Source of the DNA: Microbacterium sp. SORGH_AS_0888
GTDB lineage: Bacteria; Actinomycetota; Actinomycetes; Actinomycetales; Microbacteriaceae
Assembly: GCF_030818905.1 (NCBI RefSeq)
Contig: NZ_JAUTAZ010000001.1
Location: forward strand, 2,170,001 to 2,234,000
Reading direction: 5' to 3'
Length of the DNA stretch: 64,000 nt
Every line of letters begins with the position of its first letter. Position 1 is the stretch's first letter. The notes beneath the pieces were generated by a model, which did no database searches, had not been told where the DNA came from, and was given only the letters and a program-made list of their open reading frames with translations. Shown one piece after another: positions 33,463 to 40,839 of this stretch. A program made the position numbers and the translations under genes.

Positions 33463-35169
33463 GTGATCGATGCGGCGCGCGTGCTCGCCGGCCGGTACCG
33501 GGTCGATGAGCTCATCGGCCGCGGCGGGATGGCGAGCGTCTACCGCGGTTACGACACGACCCTCGGCCGCGACGTCGCCCTGAAGCTGCTCAAGCGCGAG
33601 CTCGCGGACGATGCGACGTTCCGCACGCGCTTCCGCCTCGAGGCGCAGGCCGCGTCGCGCATGGCGCACCCGGCCGTTGTCCGCGTCTTCGACGCGGGCG
33701 AGGATGTCGAGACCGCGCCCGACGGCACGGATCACCCCGTCCCCTACATCGTGATGGAGCTCGTCGAGGGCACCCTCCTGAAGGACCTCGTCGCCGACGG
33801 GCCGCTTCCCGCGGCGGATGCGGTCCGCTACGTGGACGGCATCCTCGAAGCCCTGGAGTACTCGCACCGCGCCGGCGTCGTGCACCGCGACATCAAGCCC
33901 GGCAACGTCATGGTGACCGCCGCGGGCCAGGTCAAGGTGATGGACTTCGGCATCGCGCGCGCCGTGTCGGACTCCTCCTCGACGGTCGCGGAGACGACCG
34001 CGATCCTCGGCACGGCCGCGTACTTCTCGCCAGAGCAGGCCAAGGGCGAGCCGGTCGACGGCCGCGCCGATCTCTACTCGACGGGCGTCGTCCTCTACGA
34101 GCTGCTCACCGGCCGACAGCCGTTCCGCGGGGACACCCCGGTGGCGGTCGCCTACCAGCACGTGAGCGAGGCGCCGGTTCCCCCCTCGGAGCTGGTTCCC
34201 GAGCTGCCGAAGGGCCTCGACCCGGTCGTGCTGCGCGCGCTCGCGAAGGATCCGTTCCAGCGGTACCAGGACGCCGCATCGTTCCGGTCCGCGCTCGAGA
34301 CGGCGCTCACCGGCAAAGCACCCACGAAGCGCCAGCTCGGCGCGCTCACGAACGAGCTCTACGGCCCGAACCCCCGTCAGGCCGCTGAGACGGCACGCAC
34401 CCTCCGTCAGCTCTCGACCGACTCCACCATGAAGCGCACGCAGCCGGGACCGCCGGCGGCGTGGATCTGGGCGGGGGTGGCCGTTCTCGCCGTCCTGCTG
34501 GTCTCGGTGCTGTTCTGGGTCATGTCGATCCGCACCGGCAACGAGGTCGCCTCCGCCGCCCGCACGGTTCCCGATGTGACCAGCATGACCTACGACCGCG
34601 CGGTCGCGCTGCTGCAGCAGCAGGGTCTGTCGGCCGAGCGTCAGGACGTCACGGACGACCAGATCGCCGTCGGGAACGTCGTGCGCACGGATCCCGGCGC
34701 AGGGACGAGTGTGACAGCCGGCCAGCAGGTCAGCGTGTACGTGTCGAGCGGCAAGCGCACGGTGGCGGTGCCCACGCTCGTCGGGATCAGCCAGCAGAAC
34801 GCGCAGGACGCGCTGACCAAGGCGGGTCTCACGGTCGGCACGATCACCCCGGTGAACGATCCGCAGCTGGCGGCCGGTTCGGTCATGTCGGCCGAGGTCG
34901 CCGGAAGCCCGGTGGAGACGGGCGAGGCCCTGCCCCTCGGCACGGCGATCAACCTGCGGGTCGCGAGCGGCAAGGTGGTGCTGGCCGACGTCACCGGATA
35001 CACGGTCGATGCCGCGACCCGTCAGCTCCAGTCGATCGGCCTCACCGTGACGACGGCAGAGGATCCGCAGTGCAAGGCGACGCCGACGCCGACCGTGAAG
35101 GTCATGTCCCTCGCGCCGGGCGAGGTGCCGATCCACTCCGAGATCACGCTGACGGTGTGCTCGGGCTGA
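33463..35169 (+). CDS. pknB: Ser/Thr protein kinase PknB with PASTA repeats
   Basis: 568 aa from GTG 33463. Kinase domain: IGRGGMASVYRG, DVALKLLKRE, VVHRDIKPGNVMV, KVMDFGIARA, then the activation loop (SSSTVAETTAILGTAAYFSP). One helix (WIWAGVAVLAVLLVSVLFWV) leads to three PASTA domains (VPDVTSMTYDRAVALL, VPTLVGISQQNAQDAL, LADVTGYTVDAATRQL). PASTA units bind muropeptides or lipid II in relatives. The 3' end overlaps the convergent trpG by 26 bases. Confidence 0.95.
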   Translation: MIDAARVLAGRYRVDELIGRGGMASVYRGYDTTLGRDVALKLLKRELADDATFRTRFRLEAQAASRMAHPAVVRVFDAGEDVETAPDGTDHPVPYIVMELVEGTLLKDLVADGPLPAADAVRYVDGILEALEYSHRAGVVHRDIKPGNVMVTAAGQVKVMDFGIARAVSDSSSTVAETTAILGTAAYFSPEQAKGEPVDGRADLYSTGVVLYELLTGRQPFRGDTPVAVAYQHVSEAPVPPSELVPELPKGLDPVVLRALAKDPFQRYQDAASFRSALETALTGKAPTKRQLGALTNELYGPNPRQAAETARTLRQLSTDSTMKRTQPGPPAAWIWAGVAVLAVLLVSVLFWVMSIRTGNEVASAARTVPDVTSMTYDRAVALLQQQGLSAERQDVTDDQIAVGNVVRTDPGAGTSVTAGQQVSVYVSSGKRTVAVPTLVGISQQNAQDALTKAGLTVGTITPVNDPQLAAGSVMSAEVAGSPVETGEALPLGTAINLRVASGKVVLADVTGYTVDAATRQLQSIGLTVTTAEDPQCKATPTPTVKVMSLAPGEVPIHSEITLTVCSG

Positions 35170-35812
35170 CCCGTCCGCGGTGGGGCGAGAGCTCCGCACC
35201 GCGGACGGCGGCGTCCGTGTCGCCGAGCTCGCTCAGCCAGTTCCCGAGCAGCCGGTACCCGTGATCGGTCAGCACGCTCTCCGGGTGGAACTGCACGCCC
35301 GCGATGGGCAGCGACACGTGCGAGACCGCCATGATCGTGCCGGCCTCGCTGCGCGCGGTCACCCTCAGCTGCGCGGGCAGGTCGGTGTCCACGGCGGCGA
35401 GCGAGTGATAGCGCCCCACCGTGAACGGCGAGGGGATGCCGCGGAACAGCGCGGAGTCGTCGTGCGAGGTCTCGGAGGTCATGCCGTGCATGAGCTCCGG
35501 CGCGCGAGCGACGGTGCCGCCGAACGCGACCGTGATGGCCTGATGTCCGAGACAGACGCCCAGCAGCGGCCTGCGGTGCGCCGCTGCCGCGCGCACGACG
35601 GCGACCGAGGCACCCGCGTGCTCGGGCGAGCCGGGCCCGGGGGAGACCACGACACCGTCGTACTCCGCGATCGCCGAGGATGCGGCATCCGGGTCGATCT
35701 CGTCCGCCTCCACGATGTCGACGCGGGCGCCGAGCTCCGTGAGATAGCCGACCAGGGTGTGGACGAAGCTGTCGTGGTTGTCGACCATGAGCACCCGGAC
35801 GGGAGCGCTCAC
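35144..35812 (-). CDS. trpG: Anthranilate/aminodeoxychorismate synthase glutamine amidotransferase subunit
   Basis: 222 aa from the GTG that overlaps the stop of the 51-aa gene. Class I glutamine amidotransferase: VVSPGPGSPEHAG oxyanion loop, catalytic Cys in GVCLGHQAI, and His/Glu in VQFHPESVLTDHG. It supplies ammonia to a TrpE/PabB partner that is not in this window. The position beside pknB is conserved in actinobacteria, including M. tuberculosis. Confidence 0.92.
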   Translation of the reverse strand: MSAPVRVLMVDNHDSFVHTLVGYLTELGARVDIVEADEIDPDAASSAIAEYDGVVVSPGPGSPEHAGASVAVVRAAAAHRRPLLGVCLGHQAITVAFGGTVARAPELMHGMTSETSHDDSALFRGIPSPFTVGRYHSLAAVDTDLPAQLRVTARSEAGTIMAVSHVSLPIAGVQFHPESVLTDHGYRLLGNWLSELGDTDAAVRGAELSPHRGRVSPSTPSA

Positions 35813-35964
35813 TGGACGGTGACCTCTTGCGGGTTGACGTAGGTGGAGATCCAGGGGAAGACGTAGAAGAACAGCCCGTACAGTGCCGCGAGGACGAGGA
35901 CGAGGAGGATCAGCACGCGCACCCACCAGGGCCCGGGCAGGACTCGCCACAGCGCCGCGTACAT
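35809..35964 (-). CDS. Small single-helix membrane protein, 51 aa
   Basis: MYAALWRVLPGPWWVRVLI followed by a hydrophobic run and a short polar end VNPQEVTVQ. The ATG overlaps the sortase stop (TGATG) and its stop overlaps the trpG GTG, so it is clearly part of the operon. Similar small membrane proteins sit beside class E sortases in related genomes. Function unknown. Confidence 0.75.
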   Translation of the reverse strand: MYAALWRVLPGPWWVRVLILLVLVLAALYGLFFYVFPWISTYVNPQEVTVQ

Positions 35965-36752
35965 CAGGACACGCCCTGGGTCAGCGCGGCGGGCGCACCC
36001 GCGGCACGCGGCGTGAACGAGTCGAACACGCTGTAGGCGACGATCCGTTCCGTCATGGAGTACATGGGGCTGCAACTGGTCATGGTCAAGTAGCTCCCGT
36101 TGGCCTGGACTCCCGGCTGCCGCGGCACGGGGAGCAGCACATCGACCGCGTCAGGGGTCACGTACTCCAGCGTGCGGAAGCGGTAGGTGTACCAGCCGTC
36201 GGCGGTCTCGATGACGATCGCGTCACCCACGTGGAGATTGGCGATCTGGTTGAACGGTGCCGAGAAGGTCGTGCGGTGCGCCGCGAACGACACGTTTCCG
36301 ACGCTCCCCGGCATCGGCGTGCCGTCGTAGTGCCCGACGCCGATGGGGTCGAGCGTGGTCGGCCGGGTCACGCCGCCGGCGATCTGGCGGACGTAGTCCC
36401 CCCCGAAACGCGGGACGTAGAGGTTGCCGAAGACCTGGCCCTCGGCCGCCTCGGCCAGCACGGGAACGACCGGCGCCGCACTCGCGGAGGGGCTCGCGCT
36501 CGGGTCCGGGCTCGGGGACGCCGCCTGTGACGCCTCGTACTGCTGCTGCCACTGCTCCGACAGGCTCCGCGCCTCGGCCGCGCGCTCGACGCCGTAGATC
36601 ACGTCGCCGATCCACAGCTGCCAGGCGACGTAGAGCAGCGCGACGATCCCGAACGTGATGAGGAGCTCTCCGACGACCCCGACGACACTCACGCGGCGGC
36701 GGCGTCTGCCCGCGCGCGAACGCCGCGTCTCGGGCGCAAGAGTGTCGGTCAC
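35964..36752 (-). CDS. srtE: Class E sortase
   Basis: 262 aa from GTG 36752; GTG 36785 is an in-frame alternative. A basic stretch (RRSRAGRRRRR) and one helix (VVGELLITFGIVALLYVAW) are followed by a Ser/Pro-rich linker and the sortase barrel with catalytic His in VSFAAHRTTFS, Cys in YLTMTSCSPMYSM and the Arg in TERIVAY. Class E enzymes prefer LAxTG. Candidate substrates in the window are the LAITG protein (975-1595) and the sigma-fusion tails. The location between trpG and crgA is typical. Confidence 0.92.
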   Translation of the reverse strand: MTDTLAPETRRSRAGRRRRRVSVVGVVGELLITFGIVALLYVAWQLWIGDVIYGVERAAEARSLSEQWQQQYEASQAASPSPDPSASPSASAAPVVPVLAEAAEGQVFGNLYVPRFGGDYVRQIAGGVTRPTTLDPIGVGHYDGTPMPGSVGNVSFAAHRTTFSAPFNQIANLHVGDAIVIETADGWYTYRFRTLEYVTPDAVDVLLPVPRQPGVQANGSYLTMTSCSPMYSMTERIVAYSVFDSFTPRAAGAPAALTQGVS

Positions 36753-36805
36753 ACCCGGATTGTACCCAGCGTGGGTAGGAGCCACTCCCAGGTAGGATGA
36801 GGGCC

Positions 36806-37036
36806 ATGGCGCGCGTGGACAAGGACGAGGACCAGACCGGCACGGGCGAGCCCGCCCCCAACCCCGTGTGGTTCAAGCCGATCATGATCGGTCTCATGCT
36901 GATCGGGCTCGTCTGGGTCCTGGTCTTCTACCTCAGCAACACCGCGCTCCCGATCCCCGACATCGGCGCGTGGAACCTCGTGATCGGCTTCGGCATCGCC
37001 TTCGTGGGGTTCCTGATGACGACGCGCTGGCGCTGA
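36806..37036 (+). CDS. crgA: Cell division protein CrgA
   Basis: 76 aa from ATG 36806; ATG 36797 is possible. Two helices (IMIGLMLIGLVWVLVFYL and WNLVIGFGIAFVGFLMTTRW) and the family NPVWFKPIMIG and TRWR ends. CrgA helps recruit FtsI/PbpA-type proteins to the septum. Confidence 0.93.
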   Translation: MARVDKDEDQTGTGEPAPNPVWFKPIMIGLMLIGLVWVLVFYLSNTALPIPDIGAWNLVIGFGIAFVGFLMTTRWR

Positions 37037-37039
37037 GAA

Positions 37040-37053
37040 TTACACCCGTGTAA
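37040..37053. promoter_or_regulatory. Palindrome TTACAC-CC-GTGTAA
   Basis: A perfect 6+6 bp inverted repeat with a 2-base spacer, four bases after the crgA stop and just before two DnaA-box-like sequences. Unassigned; it may bind a regulator or be part of a small structure. Confidence 0.4.
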
Positions 37054-37065
37054 GTCATCCCCATG

Positions 37066-37086
37066 TGTGGATGAACCTGTGGATAA
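37066..37086. promoter_or_regulatory. Pair of DnaA-box-like sites away from oriC
   Basis: TGTGGATGA (37066-37074, one mismatch) and TGTGGATAA (37078-37086, perfect reverse of TTATCCACA) lie in tandem 3 bases apart, about 11 kb from the origin, between convergent crgA and the rhomboid gene. Confidence 0.55.
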
Positions 37087-37092
37087 CTTCCG

Positions 37093-37968
37093 CTACCCGT
37101 AGATGACCGGCGGGAGGAGCAGAAGCAGGAGCAGGACGATGCCGAGCCCCGCGAGCAGGCCGATCTGCAGCGCGCGCTGATCGCGACGACGCGTCCTCGC
37201 CAGCACGAGGCCGACGAGCGCGCCGGTCACCAGGCCGCCGACATGGGCCTGCCAGGAGATCCCCATGCCGGGAACGAAGCCGATCGCGAGGTTGATCCCG
37301 ACGACGATGAGGATGCCGGCGAGGTTGGCGCCGAGGTGACGCGCGATGATCACGAGCGCCCCGAACAGCCCGAAGATCGCGCCGGAGGCACCGACCACGG
37401 CAGACGAGGGAGCCAGCAGCGCGACACCCACCGAGCCGCCGATCGCGCTCAGCAGGTACAGCGCCAGGAAACGGCCCCGGCCCAGGAGGGGCTCGAGGAT
37501 CCGCCCGATCATCCACAGTGAGAGCATGTTCAGCCCCACGTGCCAGAACGACGAGTGCGCGAAGGCGGACGTCAACAGCCGCCACGGCTCGAAGACACCG
37601 GTGATCTGGGGGTACAGGTAGCCGGCGCTGAACAGGAGCCACTGCCCGACCTGCGGACCGAGCACGAGCTGCAGCACGTAGACGCCGAAGCAGATCGCGA
37701 TGACCGTGTAGGTGACGACCGGCTGACCCGAGGAGACGGCCGCCACCGGCGCCGAGCGTGACCAGCGCCGCTCGGCACGCCGCTGGGCGGGCGTCTGCTC
37801 GCGCCGCTGCTCCGCCATGCACTCGGGGCAGATGACCCCGACCGCCGCCGGCGTCTGGCATTCGGGGCAGATCGTGCGCAGGCATCGCTGGCACAGCACG
37901 AAGCTCTGCCGGTCGGGATGGCGGTAGCAGTAGTTCTCGCGGTTCCGCGTGAACTCCGGAGTGGTCAC
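37093..37968 (-). CDS. Rhomboid family intramembrane serine protease with N-terminal zinc ribbon
   Basis: 291 aa from GTG 37968. The first roughly 60 residues hold paired Cys/His in a B-box-like finger (ENYCYRHPDRQSFVLCQRCL, CPEC twice). The membrane part has rhomboid features: SFWHVGLNMLSLW, the catalytic GASGAIFGLFGAL serine, and His in WQAHVGGLVTGAL. It cleaves membrane-embedded substrates, none of which can be named. It is convergent with crgA and next to ppiA. Confidence 0.92.
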   Translation of the reverse strand: MTTPEFTRNRENYCYRHPDRQSFVLCQRCLRTICPECQTPAAVGVICPECMAEQRREQTPAQRRAERRWSRSAPVAAVSSGQPVVTYTVIAICFGVYVLQLVLGPQVGQWLLFSAGYLYPQITGVFEPWRLLTSAFAHSSFWHVGLNMLSLWMIGRILEPLLGRGRFLALYLLSAIGGSVGVALLAPSSAVVGASGAIFGLFGALVIIARHLGANLAGILIVVGINLAIGFVPGMGISWQAHVGGLVTGALVGLVLARTRRRDQRALQIGLLAGLGIVLLLLLLLPPVIYG

Positions 37969-37981
37969 GGATGCGGCGGCG

Positions 37982-38539
37982 TCAGGCGGCCGCGATGTCG
38001 ATCGACGAGATGACGACGGGCTCGACCGGCCGGTCACCGGCACCCGTCGGCACCGCGGCGATCTCGTCGACGACCGCGCGGGACGCGTCGTCCGCGACCT
38101 CGCCGAAGATCGTGTGCTTGCCCTGCAGCCACGGTGTCGGGTCGGTCGTGATGAAGAACTGCGAGCCGTTGGTGCCCTGCACAGCGCCCGTGATGGCATT
38201 GCGACGCAGGCCTGCGTTGGCCATGGCGAGCAGGTACGGCTGCTGGAAGGTGAGCTCCGGGTGGATCTCGTCGTCGAAGTTGTAGCCCGGGCCGCCGGTG
38301 CCCTGCCCGAGCGGGTCGCCGCCCTGGATCATGAACCCGGGGATGATGCGGTGGAAGATCACGTCGGTGTACAGCGGGCCCTCTCCGGGCTTTCCTGTCG
38401 CGGGGTCCGTCCACTCGCCTGTGCCATCGGCGAGACCGATGAAGTTCTTCACGGTGCGGGGCGCCTGGTCCCCGAAGAGGTTGACGAGGATGTCGCCGTG
38501 GTTGGTGTGGATCGTCGCGGTGGCGGAGGGTGTGACCAT
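37982..38539 (-). CDS. ppiA: Peptidyl-prolyl cis-trans isomerase (cyclophilin)
   Basis: 185 aa from ATG 38537-38539. Cyclophilin core: FHRIIPGFMIQGGDP with the catalytic Arg, GTNGSQFFITTDPTPWLQGKHTIFGEV. No signal peptide, so cytoplasmic. Its location near crgA and the kinase block is conserved. Confidence 0.94.
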   Translation of the reverse strand: MVTPSATATIHTNHGDILVNLFGDQAPRTVKNFIGLADGTGEWTDPATGKPGEGPLYTDVIFHRIIPGFMIQGGDPLGQGTGGPGYNFDDEIHPELTFQQPYLLAMANAGLRRNAITGAVQGTNGSQFFITTDPTPWLQGKHTIFGEVADDASRAVVDEIAAVPTGAGDRPVEPVVISSIDIAAA

Positions 38540-38639
38540 GGCTACATTGTCGCAGAGTTCATAGCAAGCCCGGCTGTGGGACGCCCGTCGCTCTGGCAAG
38601 ATGGGCAGAACGACACACCCATCGATAGGGGGAAGCATC

Positions 38640-39224
38640 GTGAGCCTCAGCCGTAAGCGCAAGAAGGAGCTGCGCAAGCTCCAGAACCACGCGAACAAGC
38701 TCTGGGAGTCACAGCAGGTCCTGGTCGGCGAGGCGGCTGACGTCGCTCGCGAGGCCGGACGCCAGCTCGGGAACTTCAACCGCGAGCAGTTCGTGCCCGC
38801 TGTGCAGGACGGATACCACCGCTACGCGGAGCCCTACGTCTCGCGCGGGCTCTCGGCGGGTCGCCGCGTGCTGACGGATGGCGTCATCCCCGCGACGGGC
38901 GCCGTGGTCGGGGGCGCGCTCTCGGTATGGGACGCCGCCAACGACACCCGGTCGCGCATCGCATCCGGGCGCGGCTTCGCGCTGCCCGACTCCGCAGCCC
39001 TCCAGAAGAAGGCGGCGAAGTACGGCAAGAAGACCTCGAAGAAGCTCTCCGCTCGCCTGGCGGCGCTCGAGCCGAAGAAGAAGGGCATCGGCGCCGGCGG
39101 CGTCATCGCTCTCATCCTCGGAGGTCTGGCGGCCGCGGGCGTCGCCTATGCGGCCTGGCAGACCCTGCGCGCCGACGACGAGCTCTGGGTCGCGGACGAC
39201 CCGCTGCGCGCCCCCGACGCGTGA
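38640..39224 (+). CDS. Conserved hypothetical protein with C-terminal membrane helix
   Basis: 194 aa from GTG 38640 with GGGGGAAG upstream. The N-terminus is strongly basic (SLSRKRKKELRKLQNHANKL). The middle is amphipathic (LPDSAALQKKAAKYGKKTSKK) and one helix lies near the C-terminus (GVIALILGGLAAAGVAYAAW) before an acidic tail. The stop overlaps the ybaK-like GTG. Function not recognised; a nucleoid- or membrane-associated role is only a guess. Confidence 0.75.
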   Translation: MSLSRKRKKELRKLQNHANKLWESQQVLVGEAADVAREAGRQLGNFNREQFVPAVQDGYHRYAEPYVSRGLSAGRRVLTDGVIPATGAVVGGALSVWDAANDTRSRIASGRGFALPDSAALQKKAAKYGKKTSKKLSARLAALEPKKKGIGAGGVIALILGGLAAAGVAYAAWQTLRADDELWVADDPLRAPDA

Positions 39225-39700
39225 GCACGGAGGATCCGACGGAGCGGGTGCGGCATGCCGCATCCGCTCTCGGTCTTCCGGTCGAGTTCCGTGAACGGGG
39301 CGCGGCATCGAGCCTGGCGGAGGCGGCGGCGCTGCTGGGCGTCACCCCCGCCGACATCGTCAAGACGCTCGTCGTCAAGCGCAGCGACGGCACCTATCTG
39401 TTCGCGCTGGTTCCCGGGGACCGCGAGATCGAATGGCCGAAGCTGCGCGCCGTCGTCGGCGTCAACAAGCTTCGTCTCCCGGATGCGGCGGATGCCCTCG
39501 CGGCCACCGGGTACGAGCGGGGCACGATCGTGCCGCTGGGCGCGACGACGGCATGGCCCGTGTTCGCGGACGAGCGGATCCGCGGCCGCCGGGTGGCCAT
39601 GGGCGCGGGAGCCCACGGCTACAGCGTGTTCGTCGAGGCCGACGCCCTCCTCTCGGCGCTCGAGGCCACGGTGGCCGATATCAGCCGCGCGGCCGACTGA
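39221..39700 (+). CDS. ybaK: YbaK/EbsC-type aminoacyl-tRNA deacylase
   Basis: 159 aa from GTG 39221, coupled to the upstream gene. YbaK fold with IVKTLVVKRSDGTYLFALVP (conserved Lys), VNKLRLPDAADA and MGAGAHGYSVFVE. Such proteins hydrolyse mischarged aminoacyl-tRNA (Cys-tRNA-Pro in E. coli YbaK). The 3' end overlaps the convergent NUDIX gene by 20 bases. Confidence 0.9.
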   Translation: MSTEDPTERVRHAASALGLPVEFRERGAASSLAEAAALLGVTPADIVKTLVVKRSDGTYLFALVPGDREIEWPKLRAVVGVNKLRLPDAADALAATGYERGTIVPLGATTAWPVFADERIRGRRVAMGAGAHGYSVFVEADALLSALEATVADISRAAD

Positions 39701-40151
39701 GGCTCGGGTTCTTCTTCCGGTCGAGCAGGCCGGCCCAGGACAACGCGATGTCGACCAGTTTCACGCGCCGCAGGGTCCGCACCTCCGACAGGGAGAACCA
39801 CCGCGCCTCGTCGGTCGAGCCGTCCACCTCGTCACGCAGCACCCCACCGCTCACCTTCGCGCGGTAGACGATGCGCAGCGTGTGCAGGGGATCGTCGCTG
39901 GGAGCGATGCGCCGATTGGCCGGGATCACACGGGAGTGGATGCCGAGCAGCTCACCGACGACGGCGTGGTAGCCGGTCTCCTCCCGGATCTCACGGCGCA
40001 CGGCATGCACGGGCTCCTCACCGGGTTCGAGCCCACCGCCCGGAAGGGTCCAGGCGCGATGACGCCCCTCGTTCCAGTGCGCCATGAGCAGCCGCCCGGT
40101 CTCGTCCGTGATGATGGCGTACGCCGCGACACGCATGTCCATGCCCGTCAC
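39681..40151 (-). CDS. NUDIX hydrolase
   Basis: 156 aa from GTG 40151; ATG 40142 is an alternative start. The Nudix box is intact: GGGLEPGEEPVHAVRREIRE with EETG following, i.e. GX5EX7REUXEEXGU. It hydrolyses nucleoside-diphosphate-linked compounds; the substrate is not predictable. It is transcribed toward ybaK. Confidence 0.9.
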   Translation of the reverse strand: MTGMDMRVAAYAIITDETGRLLMAHWNEGRHRAWTLPGGGLEPGEEPVHAVRREIREETGYHAVVGELLGIHSRVIPANRRIAPSDDPLHTLRIVYRAKVSGGVLRDEVDGSTDEARWFSLSEVRTLRRVKLVDIALSWAGLLDRKKNPSLSRPRG

Positions 40152-40208
40152 CCTATCGATTACGGCAACCGAGCGAGCCAGCGGATCCGTCCCGCCGCGA
40201 GGAAGATG

Positions 40209-40281
40209 TGGAGCCTAGGAGATTCGAACTCCTGACATCCTGCTTGCAAAGCAGGCGCTCTACCAACTGAGCTAAGGCCCC
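40209..40281 (-). tRNA. tRNA-Ala (TGC)
   Basis: 73 bases on the minus strand. Acceptor GGGGCCT pairs with AGGCTCC (one G-T), anticodon loop CTTTGCAAG region with TGC, T-arm GGAGTTCGAATCTCC. It directly follows tRNA-Ile in the classic gyrA-downstream ile/ala pair. Confidence 0.97.
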
Positions 40282-40293
40282 CAGAGGGGAGAG

Positions 40294-40367
40294 TGGGGCT
40301 ACCAGGACTTGAACCTGGGACCTCTTCATTATCAGTGAAGCGCTCTAACCGCCTGAGCTATAGCCCC
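40294..40367 (-). tRNA. tRNA-Ile (GAT)
   Basis: 74 bases on the minus strand: acceptor GGGGCTA/TAGCCCC, anticodon loop CTGATAA with GAT, T-arm CAGGTTCAAGTCCTG. It sits 12 bases upstream of tRNA-Ala, so the two are probably one transcript. Confidence 0.97.
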
Positions 40368-40372
40368 GCTGC

Positions 40373-40388
40373 GCCGGTTTCCACCGGC
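40373..40388. terminator. Small hairpin between DUF3566 gene and tRNA-Ile
   Basis: GCCGGT-TTCC-ACCGGC, a 6-bp perfect stem with a 4-base loop. No clear T-run follows, so it could be a weak terminator or a processing site before the tRNAs. Confidence 0.35.
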
Positions 40389-40434
40389 AACCTCCAAGAC
40401 TTTACCCGATTCGGCGCGGTAACCGAAATCAGGG

Positions 40435-40839
40435 TCAGTTGGAGGTGAAACCCACGAGCAGACCACCCGTGACCTTGACCGCGAGGTTGTAGATGCCGGC
40501 GATCACGGCGCCCATCACGGTGATCACGACCAGGTTCAGGATGGCGACGACAGCGGCGAACGCCATGACCTGCGGCAGCCCGACGAACTGCGACAGCGTC
40601 ACGCTGCCGTCCGTGAACGAGCGGAACAGCTCGTCGGCCTTGCCCACGAGACCCGTCGCCGAGATGACCATGTAGATGAGGAAGTACGAGACCACCGTCA
40701 CGACGGCGAGGGCGACGGCCGCGAGGAAGGACAGCTTCACGGCGGACCAGAAGTCGATGTAGACCAGCCGCAGGCGCACCTGCTTGGCGTTGGTCTTGCT
40801 GGTCGACTTCCGGGCAAGCTTGTCGGCCACCGTGCTCAT
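40435..40839 (-). CDS. DUF3566 transmembrane protein
   Basis: 134 aa. The N-terminus is basic ([20 protein letters not shown]), then two hydrophobic helices with the DUF3566 features [13 protein letters not shown] and [18 protein letters not shown]. It is coupled to gyrA (ATGA overlap). It always lies downstream of gyrA in actinobacteria and relatives have been linked to cell shape and division. Confidence 0.92.
   Translation of the reverse strand: MSTVADKLARKSTSKTNAKQVRLRLVYIDFWSAVKLSFLAAVALAVVTVVSYFLIYMVISATGLVGKADELFRSFTDGSVTLSQFVGLPQVMAFAAVVAILNLVVITVMGAVIAGIYNLAVKVTGGLLVGFTSN

Noticed and set aside
35144..35169. 26-base 3' overlap of pknB and trpG as a regulatory antisense feature
   Set aside because: Short convergent overlaps are common in this compact genome; nothing else supports a role.
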